Positions 1 to 5,811 of a DNA stretch of 8,599 bases are shown here, piece after piece (the stretch's first letter is position 1; each line of letters opens with the position of its first letter). Both the position numbers and the translations under genes were made by a program. The DNA comes from Acidobacteriota bacterium (lineage in GTDB: Bacteria; Acidobacteriota; Terriglobia; Terriglobales; Acidobacteriaceae), in the NCBI GenBank assembly GCA_021798235.1, contig JAJZMO010000138.1:1-8599 (forward strand). Reading direction: 5' to 3'. The notes under the pieces are model-generated. The model saw only the letters and a program-made list of their open reading frames with translations, was not told the origin of the DNA and did no database searches.

Positions 1-582
1 CCGGTGACCGCGGGCGCCGAGGCCCAGGACGCGGCTGAGGAAGACATCGCCGAGGGAAAGCCCGAAAAGGATCCGTGCGCGCTGCCGGGAGTGGAATATT
101 TCCAGGCCGGGGCGAACTTCCAAATCGGGGATATTGCCATTACTCCCTACACGGTGCCGCATGATGCGGTGGATCCTGTGGGGTTTGTGTTTGCGGCCGA
201 GGGCGTGAGGGTTGGGATTGCTACCGATCTTGGTTACATTCCCCCAAACGTGCATTTGCATCTAAAGGGATGCGACGTTCTGATGCTGGAGTCCAACCAC
301 GACGTGGACATGCTGCGTGACGGGCCGTATCCGTGGTCAGTGAAGCAGAGGGTAATGTCGCGGGTTGGGCACCTGTCGAACGATGCCGCGTCGGAATTTC
401 TCGAGAAATCCTATGATGGCCAGGCATCGTTTGTGGTGCTGGCGCATCTTTCAGAAAGCAACAATATGCCGGAACTCGCGCGGGTGGCCGCCGAGCGAGC
501 GTTGCGGGACCGGATGAGTCTGCTGGGAAACAAGCTGATGCTGGCCAACCAGCACGCCCCGCTGGAATCTATTGTTTTGTAG
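1..582 (+). CDS. MBL-fold metallo-hydrolase, YycJ/WalJ type (C-terminal part; 5' end outside window)
   Basis: The frame is open from base 1 to a TAG at 580-582, so the gene starts upstream and about 193 codons are seen. The family is a two-metal hydrolase of the metallo-beta-lactamase fold; YycJ/WalJ members are about 260 residues and resemble nucleases. Counting from the GTG codon at base 4, visible motifs are VPHDAVDP (51-58), ATDLG with a likely metal-bridging Asp75, LESNHD (95-100), GHLSN (122-126) and LAHLSESNN (146-154). The last is the usual C-terminal metal histidine region of this family. The N-terminal HxHxDH metal motif must lie upstream of the window. Residues about 5-27 form an acidic, low-complexity stretch just before the family's conserved strand and look like an insertion. 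The family call is firm; the substrate is unknown. Confidence 0.85.
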   Translation, partial: PVTAGAEAQDAAEEDIAEGKPEKDPCALPGVEYFQAGANFQIGDIAITPYTVPHDAVDPVGFVFAAEGVRVGIATDLGYIPPNVHLHLKGCDVLMLESNHDVDMLRDGPYPWSVKQRVMSRVGHLSNDAASEFLEKSYDGQASFVVLAHLSESNNMPELARVAAERALRDRMSLLGNKLMLANQHAPLESIVL

Positions 583-683
583 ACAGCTGTGTTACTCTGC
601 GATTAAGCCCCTTTTGAGCCGCGTGGAACGTGAAGTTCGACTCAGGAGCGACGCAGTGGATCGCAGGGGGAAGGTCAACGTAG

Positions 684-1148
684 ATGAAAACTTGTATTGA
701 TCCGGTAGTTGGCGACATTCTTTCGAGCTGGCGCTACGACATTTCCGGGATTACTCCCGAGATGCGAACAGACTACGAGGACCATCTGGCAAGCTGCAGC
801 GTGTGCCGGTCGAGGCAGAGGCTGCATCGCTCGATTGACGTGGCGTTGATCGGGCTGACGACGATGTCGACCATTGTCTTTGTACTGGCGCTGGCAGTGA
901 TTCACCATGTAGAGCCTCTGCGCACTTTTGCTCTGTTCATCTTTCACATCCAGCAGTACTCGGTGGTGCTGACGCTGCAGGCGGTGGCGTTTGCCGGACT
1001 ATTGGTATCGATGCTTGCATGGCTGCTGGTGGCTGTGGCGACTCCGGCGCCGATGTATCTGACCGGCGTGGCGCTGAGCCAGGCGCGCGAGTTGCAGGCG
1101 AAGCTCCCCGAGGAATGGAAGAACCGTTTCCAGCGGGGCGCGCTTTAG
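684..1148 (+). CDS. small membrane protein with zf-HC2-like (anti-sigma) motif
   Basis: This is a 154-residue protein. The ATG at 684 is preceded by a purine-rich Shine-Dalgarno (GGGGGAAGG, 666-674) at good spacing, which fixes the start. The N-terminal cytosolic part carries His34-x3-Cys38-x2-Cys41, the signature of zinc-binding anti-sigma (zf-HC2) domains, with a further Cys at position 4. Hydrophobic segments follow at about 52-74 and 94-120, with a weaker one near 80-90, giving two or three membrane spans. A charged tail (about 133-154) is probably cytosolic. zf-HC2 membrane proteins usually hold an ECF sigma factor inactive, but no sigma gene adjoins this one in the window. The N-terminal domain is also shorter than a full sigma-binding domain. 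The role is therefore uncertain: it may be an orphan regulator or a structural membrane protein. The gene ends 24 bases before a hairpin terminator. Confidence 0.7.
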   Translation: MKTCIDPVVGDILSSWRYDISGITPEMRTDYEDHLASCSVCRSRQRLHRSIDVALIGLTTMSTIVFVLALAVIHHVEPLRTFALFIFHIQQYSVVLTLQAVAFAGLLVSMLAWLLVAVATPAPMYLTGVALSQARELQAKLPEEWKNRFQRGAL

Positions 1149-1172
1149 GAAGCAGGTTTCAGAAAGAAATGG

Positions 1173-1198
1173 AAGGGCTGGAGATCACTCCGGCCCTT
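1173..1198. terminator. bidirectional intrinsic terminator between the zf-HC2-like gene and pyrD
   Basis: The arms 1173-1183 and 1188-1198 pair over 11 bp around a 4-base loop (ATCA), with one G-U wobble (1179/1192) on the plus strand. The plus transcript continues into TGATTTTTG. The minus transcript continues into CCATTTCTTTCT but has an A-C mismatch at the wobble position. It sits between two convergent genes, 24 bases from one stop codon and 17 from the other, so it can serve both and should be stronger for the plus transcript. Confidence 0.8.
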
Positions 1199-1215
1199 TG
1201 ATTTTTGCACTGGAT

Positions 1216-2166
1216 TTACTCCTCGCGGCCGGTCTGCATATCACCGATGAGTTCAGTGACTTTGGCGATGTGATGGCGGGAGCACCACTGTGCGAGTCCT
1301 GAGCCGATGTGCTCGACGGCACGGGGGTCAGCATAGCTGGCCGTGCCAACCTGGACAGCGGAGGCTCCGGCGAGGAGGAATTCGACGGCGTCTTCAGGAG
1401 TGCTGATGCCTCCCATGCCGATGACAGGGATTTTGACGGCCTGCGAGGCTTCCCAGACCATGCGGACTGCAATGGGCTTGACAGCTGGGCCGGAGAGGCC
1501 CCCGGTGATGTTGCTGAGGCGGGGGCGGCGGGTTTCAATGTCAATGGAGAGCGCGACGAAAGTGTTGACGAGGGAGATGGCGTCAGCGCCGGAGGATTCC
1601 GCGCTGCGGGCCATGCTGGCGATGGATGTGACGTTGGGCGAGAGTTTGACGATGAGCGGGCGGCGCGAGTAATGGCGGGCATGAGCGACGAGGTCCGAAA
1701 GTGCGGCCTTGTCGACCCCGAAGGCGATGCCGCCGGCATGGGTGTTGGGGCAGGAGACATTGAGCTCGTAGGCGGCGATGCCTTCGGCCTCGTTGAGGCG
1801 GCGGATGACCGCGATGTAGTCCTGTAACTGAAAGCCGAAGACGTTGACGATGACTGGGCACTGGTAGCGGGCCAGAGCGGGTAGCTTCTGGGTGATGAAG
1901 GCGTCGACACCGATGTTCTGGAGGCCGATGGCATTGATCATGCCGGCGGCTGTTTCGATGAGCCGCGGAGCAGGATTGCCGGGGAGGGGATCGCGGGAGA
2001 TGCCTTTCGTGACGAATCCGCCGATGCGGTCCAAGTCGACGACGTCTTCAAATTCGATGCCATAGGCGAAGGTTCCGCTGGCAGCGAGGACAGGGTTGGG
2101 GAACTCGATACCGGCGATTTTGACGCGCATATCGACGCCGTGCTGGAAGCCGTGGGGCGTGCTCAT
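1216..2166 (-). CDS. pyrD: dihydroorotate dehydrogenase, class 1B-type catalytic subunit
   Basis: This enzyme oxidises dihydroorotate to orotate, the fourth step of UMP synthesis, using FMN in the cytosol. The 316-residue length is normal for class 1. Visible motifs are ASGTF (29-33), FVTKGIS with FMN-contacting Lys54 (51-57), NAIGLQN (78-84), and ELNVSCPN with the catalytic-base Cys139 (134-141). TGGLSGPA (221-228) and the FMN-phosphate loops GMGGIS (250-255) and QVGTA (272-276) follow. A cysteine base marks class 1; class 2 membrane enzymes use serine and have an N-terminal membrane extension, which is absent here. The ATG at 2166 has GGAG (2176-2173) six bases upstream, supporting it over the internal Met13. 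Class 1B enzymes normally work with PyrK, an iron-sulfur/FAD subunit that passes electrons to NAD. No pyrK is adjacent, so it must be elsewhere or be replaced. Confidence 0.95.
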   Translation of the reverse strand: MSTPHGFQHGVDMRVKIAGIEFPNPVLAASGTFAYGIEFEDVVDLDRIGGFVTKGISRDPLPGNPAPRLIETAAGMINAIGLQNIGVDAFITQKLPALARYQCPVIVNVFGFQLQDYIAVIRRLNEAEGIAAYELNVSCPNTHAGGIAFGVDKAALSDLVAHARHYSRRPLIVKLSPNVTSIASMARSAESSGADAISLVNTFVALSIDIETRRPRLSNITGGLSGPAVKPIAVRMVWEASQAVKIPVIGMGGISTPEDAVEFLLAGASAVQVGTASYADPRAVEHIGSGLAQWCSRHHIAKVTELIGDMQTGREE

Positions 2167-2349
2167 GCGGTTCTCCAGAAACAGGCGTCAAGACGTGCGC
2201 AAGAGGCGGACGGAAGTGAGGTTGCAGTGAAAAGCATTGCTAATTGAGTGTAAATCGGGTCATGAAATTACCGTTGGATGAGTTATGTCAAAGATTTTCA
2301 AGGAGATCAGGGAACTTATGAGGGTAAAAAGCGCATCTAAGACATGTAA
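2167..2349. promoter_or_regulatory. divergent intergenic region between pyrD and otsB
   Basis: This spacer separates two divergent genes and must hold both promoters. It is more AT-rich than its surroundings. On the minus strand there is a perfect TTGACA at 2291-2286, but the best -10-like hexamer (TAATTT, 2270-2265) is only 15 bases away. A second pair, TTTACA (2254-2249) and TTCACT at 17-base spacing, is equally weak. I find no convincing -35/-10 pair on the plus strand for otsBA, which could mean an alternative sigma factor. No operator palindrome stands out. Confidence 0.3.
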
Positions 2350-2374
2350 ATGGAAAAGAATAGACGCTGCATGA
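2318..2374 (+). CDS. possible leader peptide upstream of otsB (18 codons)
   Basis: An ATG at 2318 follows AAGGAG (2300-2305) at a rather long 12-base spacing. It opens an 18-codon, lysine-rich frame whose TGA (2372-2374) overlaps the ATG at 2371 as ATGA. That ATG is codon 8 of the long otsB frame, so otsB could start there by translational coupling and give 267 residues. The otsB ATG at 2350 has no Shine-Dalgarno and is immediately preceded by ATG-TAA in frame. This is short, may be chance, and lacks family evidence. Confidence 0.2.
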   Translation: MRVKSASKTCKWKRIDAA

Positions 2375-3174
2375 GACTCCCCGTCCGCTGGGAGGAGGCA
2401 GGAGTTCGGGAGAAATTCTGGCAGGATCTGAGGACCGCAAAGCGATGGCTTCTGCTGTTGGATTACGACGGAACGTTGGCGCCGTTCCACGTGGACCGGA
2501 TGAAGGCGGTGCCCTACGCCGGGGTCGTCGAGCGGTTGGAGCCGGTTGTGACGCTGCCGAATGGCAGAGTGGTGGTGATCAGCGGTAGACAGATTGAAGA
2601 CCTGAAGCAGTTGCTGCCATTGCGGCAGCCGATAGAGATGTGGGGATCGCACGGACGGGAGCATCTGCTGCATGACGGGCAGTACCGGGTGGCGGATTTA
2701 ACGTCGGACGAGCGACGTGTAGTGGATGCAGTGACGAGCGGGATGATCGAGCGGGGATTCAGCGGTCAAGTGGAGCTGAAACCGACAGCGGTTGCGGTGC
2801 ATTGGCGGGGATTGCCGGACAATGAGCAGATTATGCTGCGGGAAACCGCGGAGAAGCTGTTCGCCGGGGCGAAGCCGCCTGAGACACTGGAAATGATGCC
2901 ATTTGAGTCCGGAGTGGAGGTGCGGTCGCGCTCCCGGACCAAGGGGCAGGTAGTGGCAGACATTCTCGCCGAAGAGCCGAAGGATATCCCGGCGGTATTT
3001 CTGGGCGATGACTGGACAGATGAAGACGGATTTGCGGAGATTTGCGGACGCGGGGTGGGCATTCTTGTTCGTCCGGAGGTACGCGAGTCCTGCGCAGACT
3101 ACCACCTGACGCCGCCGGAGGAGTTGCTTGGGTTCCTTGACCGGTGGCTCGAAAACGCGAAAGTGAGCGTGTGA
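2350..3174 (+). CDS. otsB: trehalose-6-phosphate phosphatase
   Basis: OtsB removes phosphate from trehalose 6-phosphate to give trehalose, the second step of the OtsA/OtsB osmoprotectant pathway, in the cytosol. It is a HAD-superfamily phosphatase with all four motifs visible: LLLLDYDGTL with nucleophile Asp38 and acid/base Asp40 (34-43); VVISGR (75-80); Lys198 in SRTKG (195-199); and the Mg2+ site GDDWTDED (219-226). A cap-like segment lies between motifs II and III. The length (274) matches the family, about 250-270. The start is uncertain: ATG 2350 gives the longest frame but lacks a Shine-Dalgarno, and ATG 2371 (267 residues) forms an ATGA overlap with a possible leader frame. All catalytic motifs lie downstream of both. 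The stop overlaps the otsA ATG by one base (TGATG), so the two are co-translated; otsB is also the first gene in the enterobacterial otsBA operon. Confidence 0.93.
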   Translation: MEKNRRCMRLPVRWEEAGVREKFWQDLRTAKRWLLLLDYDGTLAPFHVDRMKAVPYAGVVERLEPVVTLPNGRVVVISGRQIEDLKQLLPLRQPIEMWGSHGREHLLHDGQYRVADLTSDERRVVDAVTSGMIERGFSGQVELKPTAVAVHWRGLPDNEQIMLRETAEKLFAGAKPPETLEMMPFESGVEVRSRSRTKGQVVADILAEEPKDIPAVFLGDDWTDEDGFAEICGRGVGILVRPEVRESCADYHLTPPEELLGFLDRWLENAKVSV

Positions 3175-4610
3175 TGAGTGACGGCCAGGTAATGGTTGTT
3201 TCCAACCGTCTTCCGCTCTCGACGACGGTGGAATTTGGAACGCTGAAAGTGAAGAGGAGCAGCGGCGGACTAGTGACCGCGCTCGAGCCGATCCTGAAGG
3301 ACCATGGAGGGATATGGATCGGGAACGGGGGAACACAGGAAGACAAGAAAATGGTGCGGGCACTCGAAGAAGAGGCTCGGAGCAACGGATTCGAATGCGT
3401 GCCGGTATTTGTGACCGAAGAGGAGGACCGCAACTTTTACGAGGGGTTTTCGAACCAGGTTTTGTGGCCGTTATTTCACGACTTTATCGGTGAGTGCCGC
3501 TTCGAGCCGCAGTACTGGGAATACTACCGCCGAGTGAATGGGAAGTTCGCGGAGGTGGTGATGCGGGTCTACAACGGCAAGCAGGTATTGTGGGTGCATG
3601 ACTACCAGTTGATGCACGTGGCAGGGAGCCTGCGGGAGCGGGGCTGCGACGGGCGGATCGCGTTCTTTCTGCACACGCCGTTTCCTTCGTATGACGTGTT
3701 TGCCAAACTGCCGTGGCGGCGGGATTTGCTGCTGGCGCTGTTGCAGTATGATCTGATCGGCCTGCAGACGGAGCGCGACGTTCGGAACCTGGTGAGTTGC
3801 CTGCGGCGGCTGGTGCCGGAGGCGCCGATGACGACCGAGCACGGAGTGCATCATGTTGCCTGGCATGGGCGCAAGGCGGTGATTCAGGACTTTCCGATCT
3901 CGATCGATTTCGAGGAGTTTGCGCAGGCGGCGAGCAACCTGGCGGTGGAAGAGCGGATGCGTACAATTCTGGCGCGGATGGGGATGGGGCAGGTGATCTT
4001 CGGTGTAGACCGGCAGGACTACACAAAGGGCATTCCGCACCGGCTACGTGCATATGGAGAACTGCTGCGGAGAAATCCGGGCATGATCGGCAAGGTGAAG
4101 CTGGTGCAGATCGTGGTGCCGAGCCGGCAGAATATTCCGGGTTATGAGGCGCTGAAGTCGCGCATTGAGCACCTGGTGGCGAGCATCAACGGGGAGTTCA
4201 CGCAGCCGGGATGGGTGCCGATTCACTACATTCACAGAGCGATTCCGCGCGAGGAACTGCTGGCGCTGTACCGGGCGGCGCATGTTGCGCTGGTGACGCC
4301 GCTCAAGGATGGGATGAACCTGGTGGCGAAGGAATTCTGCGCATCTAGGATTGATGACCGGGGCGTGCTGATCTTGAGCGAATTTGCGGGTGCGGCGGCG
4401 GAGATGTACCGCGGTGCGCTGCTGGTGAATCCGTTTGACCTGGAGGGTGTGGCTGATGCGTTGGACCAGGCACTACAGATGCCCGTTCCTCAGCAGCAGG
4501 AGCGGATGCGCAAGCTGCGGAGGTTCCTGAAGCACGCAAACGTGCATCGATGGGTGCAGGATTTTATGGGCGAAATTGAACCGGCAATGGCGGCGCGGGC
4601 GCACCGATGA
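3174..4610 (+). CDS. otsA: trehalose-6-phosphate synthase (GT20)
   Basis: OtsA transfers glucose from a nucleotide sugar (usually UDP-glucose) to glucose 6-phosphate, forming trehalose 6-phosphate for OtsB. I place the start at ATG 3174, which overlaps the otsB stop by one base and puts the conserved SNRLP motif at residues 10-14; an in-frame GTG at 3144 would only add ten residues. The 478-residue length is typical of bacterial OtsA. GT20 motifs occur in order: NRLP (Arg12), GGLV (31-34), GFSNQVLWPLFH (91-102), WVHDYQL (Asp143), FFLHTPFPS (His167), and LIGLQT (195-200). After these come GVDRQDYTKGI (277-287, Arg280 and Lys285 for phosphate contact), PSR (316-318) and LKDGMNLVAKEF (377-388, donor ribose and diphosphate site). 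No phosphatase domain is fused at the C-terminus. Translation is probably coupled to otsB, and transcription ends at the hairpin 15 bases downstream. Confidence 0.96.
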   Translation: MSDGQVMVVSNRLPLSTTVEFGTLKVKRSSGGLVTALEPILKDHGGIWIGNGGTQEDKKMVRALEEEARSNGFECVPVFVTEEEDRNFYEGFSNQVLWPLFHDFIGECRFEPQYWEYYRRVNGKFAEVVMRVYNGKQVLWVHDYQLMHVAGSLRERGCDGRIAFFLHTPFPSYDVFAKLPWRRDLLLALLQYDLIGLQTERDVRNLVSCLRRLVPEAPMTTEHGVHHVAWHGRKAVIQDFPISIDFEEFAQAASNLAVEERMRTILARMGMGQVIFGVDRQDYTKGIPHRLRAYGELLRRNPGMIGKVKLVQIVVPSRQNIPGYEALKSRIEHLVASINGEFTQPGWVPIHYIHRAIPREELLALYRAAHVALVTPLKDGMNLVAKEFCASRIDDRGVLILSEFAGAAAEMYRGALLVNPFDLEGVADALDQALQMPVPQQQERMRKLRRFLKHANVHRWVQDFMGEIEPAMAARAHR

Positions 4611-4624
4611 AAATGGCAAGAGGA

Positions 4625-4651
4625 AAAAGGCTGCCGAGCGGGCAGCCTTTT
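4625..4651. terminator. bidirectional intrinsic terminator between otsA and the STAS gene
   Basis: The arms 4625-4635 and 4641-4651 form a perfect 11-bp stem with a 5-base loop. It has a GC-rich top (GGCTGCC/GGCAGCC), four A-T pairs at the base and TTTTCTTCT after it on the plus strand. The minus strand runs into five T residues (complement of 4624-4628), so it works in both directions. It serves convergent otsA and the STAS gene, lying 15 and 28 bases from their stops. Confidence 0.9.
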
Positions 4652-4678
4652 CTTCTGGGTGGGGCGAGATGAAGAGAG

Positions 4679-5032
4679 CTAGGCAGATTGCGAAAAAGAA
4701 GCGATGGCCGAAGCTTCGTCGTCCTTGATGTCGAAGACAGTGTAAAGTTTGGTGATCTGCAACACGTCGTGAACGCGTTTGGTCAGATTGAGCAGCTTGA
4801 GGTCGCCGCCCTGGTGATGAACGGCGGTGAGCGCGCTGGCCATTTCGCCGATGCCCGAGCTGTCGATGTAGGTCACATCGCCCAGGTTAAGGAGAATCTT
4901 CTTCTGGCCTTTTGCCAGGAGGTCGCGAACCGCATCACGGAGCTGCACGCTGCCCTCACCAAGAAGAATTCGGCCGCTAAGGTCGAGAATTGTCACACCG
5001 TCTACCTGACGGGTAGTCACTTTCATGCTCAT
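4679..5032 (-). CDS. STAS-domain anti-sigma factor antagonist (RsbV/SpoIIAA-like)
   Basis: This is a single STAS domain of 117 residues, the usual length of anti-anti-sigma proteins. In partner switching the unphosphorylated form binds the anti-sigma kinase and frees the sigma factor; the kinase inactivates it by phosphorylating a serine. The site is clear: YIDSSGIGE (55-63), with Ser58/Ser59 as the phosphoacceptor candidates. The N-terminal strand RQVDGVTILDLSGRI (8-22) and the GGDLKLLNLTKRV segment (75-87) are characteristic. The ATG at 5032 has a full consensus AAGGAGGA eight bases upstream (5048-5041). The ATG and the stop of the upstream kinase gene share ATGA, so the two are translated together and likely work on each other. 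Nothing is missing or fused. The target sigma factor is not in the window. Confidence 0.93.
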   Translation of the reverse strand: MSMKVTTRQVDGVTILDLSGRILLGEGSVQLRDAVRDLLAKGQKKILLNLGDVTYIDSSGIGEMASALTAVHHQGGDLKLLNLTKRVHDVLQITKLYTVFDIKDDEASAIASFSQSA

Positions 5033-5487
5033 AGAGAATTTCCTCCTTGAAGACTCGGTTTTGAGGTCCCCAAATGTTTAATAAGTGTGAGCTCCGTTCC
5101 CGGATGCAATTGCCTGAAGTGTACTTCATCCATGAACGATCGAATGAGAAAGATGCCGCGTCCGGATCCGCGGAGCAGATTTTCCGGGGCGAGGGGATCG
5201 GGCAGCATGGCGGGGTCCAGCCCGATGCCCTGATCGGTGATTCGGATGATGAGATCCGAGCCGGTGTTTTCAAAAGTTGCTGTGATGCGTTTACCCGGGT
5301 CATAGGCGTTGCCATGCAGGACCGCATTCACGGCAGCTTCTCGCACGGCCATGCTAATGCGAAAAGTCTCATCCTCATCGATGCCCGCCTTGCGGGCCAT
5401 CTGTTCGGCGGTTTGTTCGACTTTATCGACGCTGTCGAGCGAGGATTCCAGCGTGTATGTAACGCGGGTTTCTTCTTGTCCCCTCAA
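5029..5487 (-). CDS. anti-sigma factor serine kinase, GHKL ATPase (RsbW/SpoIIAB-like)
   Basis: This is a 152-residue HATPase_c_2 protein. Such proteins hold a sigma factor inactive and phosphorylate a STAS partner using ATP. Motifs: N box REAAVNAVLHGN (49-60), with the catalytic-base Glu50 and Mg2+-ligand Asn54; G1 box DQGIGLDP (85-92); and G2 box GSGRGIFLIRSFMD (107-120) for the ATP lid. The start is TTG at 5487, with GAGG (5500-5497) nine bases upstream; the fold begins at residue 8 and no in-frame ATG or GTG lies before it. The gene precedes the STAS gene with a 4-base overlap, the reverse of the rsbV-rsbW order in Bacillus. The strong Shine-Dalgarno of the STAS gene lies inside this gene's last codons, so the antagonist may be made in excess. 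A role as a kinase for another STAS protein cannot be excluded. Confidence 0.92.
   Translation of the reverse strand: MRGQEETRVTYTLESSLDSVDKVEQTAEQMARKAGIDEDETFRISMAVREAAVNAVLHGNAYDPGKRITATFENTGSDLIIRITDQGIGLDPAMLPDPLAPENLLRGSGRGIFLIRSFMDEVHFRQLHPGTELTLIKHLGTSKPSLQGGNSL
5041..5048 (-). promoter_or_regulatory. consensus Shine-Dalgarno of the STAS gene
   Basis: On the minus strand this reads AAGGAGGA, essentially the full anti-16S complement, eight bases before the ATG at 5032 and inside the 3' end of the kinase gene. It fixes the STAS start at 5032 rather than the second ATG two codons in, and gives the antagonist a strong initiation site of its own on top of coupling. Confidence 0.85.
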
Positions 5488-5530
5488 GTAGCTCTACCTC
5501 GCTTTTTACACGGCCTAAGTCTTTGACGGA

Positions 5531-5559
5531 AGTTTGCTTGCTGGGAAGCCGGATGTCAA
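5531..5559 (-). promoter_or_regulatory. candidate promoter of the kinase/STAS operon
   Basis: On the minus strand a perfect -35 hexamer TTGACA (5559-5554) is followed after 17 bases by CAAACT (5536-5531), which matches the -10 consensus at only three of six positions. It would start transcription around 5525, about 40 bases before the TTG start codon. The good -35 and spacing support it and the poor -10 weakens it; such a promoter might need an activator or a non-housekeeping sigma factor. Confidence 0.3.
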
Positions 5560-5563
5560 GCAA
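5534..5563. repeat. inverted repeat TTGCTTG-N16-CAAGCAA
   Basis: The arms 5534-5540 and 5557-5563 are perfect 7-base inverted repeats separated by 16 bases. The right arm overlaps the -35 hexamer and the left arm overlaps the -10/spacer junction of the candidate minus-strand promoter. That is where a dimeric repressor operator would be expected. The centre-to-centre distance of 23 bases is about two helical turns. It could also be chance in a region of this length. Confidence 0.35.
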
Positions 5564-5695
5564 GAGGAGAATGGGGAACTTCCGCGGCTCGCAAAACCGG
5601 GGCCGGATTCAGTGGCAGCAGGAGCGGGCAGCACGAGCAATCCTTCGCAAGCAGCACCATACGAGCCGTCGTCGCCGAGGCGAGCCCGATCAAGG

Positions 5696-5730
5696 CAGGG
5701 GGCGATTCTGAGGAGCTTTGGTTCCCCCTG
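5696..5730 (+). repeat. 7-bp GC-rich stem upstream of the PRC/MgtE-N/CBS gene
   Basis: CAGGGGG (5696-5702) pairs perfectly with CCCCCTG (5724-5730) around a 21-base loop, about 80 bases before the start codon. No T-run follows, so it is not an intrinsic terminator. It could be a 5' leader structure or simply chance. Confidence 0.3.
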
Positions 5731-5811
5731 GATTGCACATGGCCAAAAGTGGTTATCCATTCGAGCGGATTCTGATAGAGGGTGGGATGAGAGCCTGTTA
5801 GACTCTTGCCG

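Larger units (their letters stand above)
5488..5811. other. divergent intergenic region between the kinase/STAS operon and the PRC/MgtE-N/CBS gene
   Basis: These 324 bases contain no gene I can support. Several frames are open across the region (for example plus 5534-5842 and minus 5826-5515), but their translations are low-complexity, lack Shine-Dalgarno sites and resemble no family. The region must hold promoters for both flanking operons. It contains a candidate minus-strand promoter with an inverted repeat (5531-5563) and a 7-bp stem (5696-5730). On the plus strand, TTGCAC (5733-5738) with TCCATT 17 bases on is only a weak sigma-70 match. I recognise no riboswitch. Confidence 0.5.

Noticed and set aside
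656..700. A 14-codon GTG frame with AGGAG upstream overlapping the start of the zf-HC2-like gene
   Set aside because: Unlike the NRAMP case, the downstream gene has its own strong Shine-Dalgarno, so coupling is not needed; the frame is very short and starts with GTG.
1185..1934. Long open frames overlapping pyrD (minus 1185-1934; plus 1309-1827 and 1343-1672)
   Set aside because: They are other-frame shadows of a GC-rich gene: translations are Ser/Pro- or Gly/Ala/Asp-rich with no family likeness, while the pyrD frame carries every expected motif.
2168..2191. TTGACG on the minus strand close to pyrD as a -35 box
   Set aside because: A -10 at normal spacing would fall on the pyrD start codon, with no suitable hexamer and no room for the observed ribosome-binding site.
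3471..4053. Two open frames of 189 codons on the minus strand inside otsA
   Set aside because: Both lie antisense to clear GT20 motifs and give His/Gln/Arg- or Pro/Ala-rich sequence typical of shadows; no ribosome-binding site was evident.
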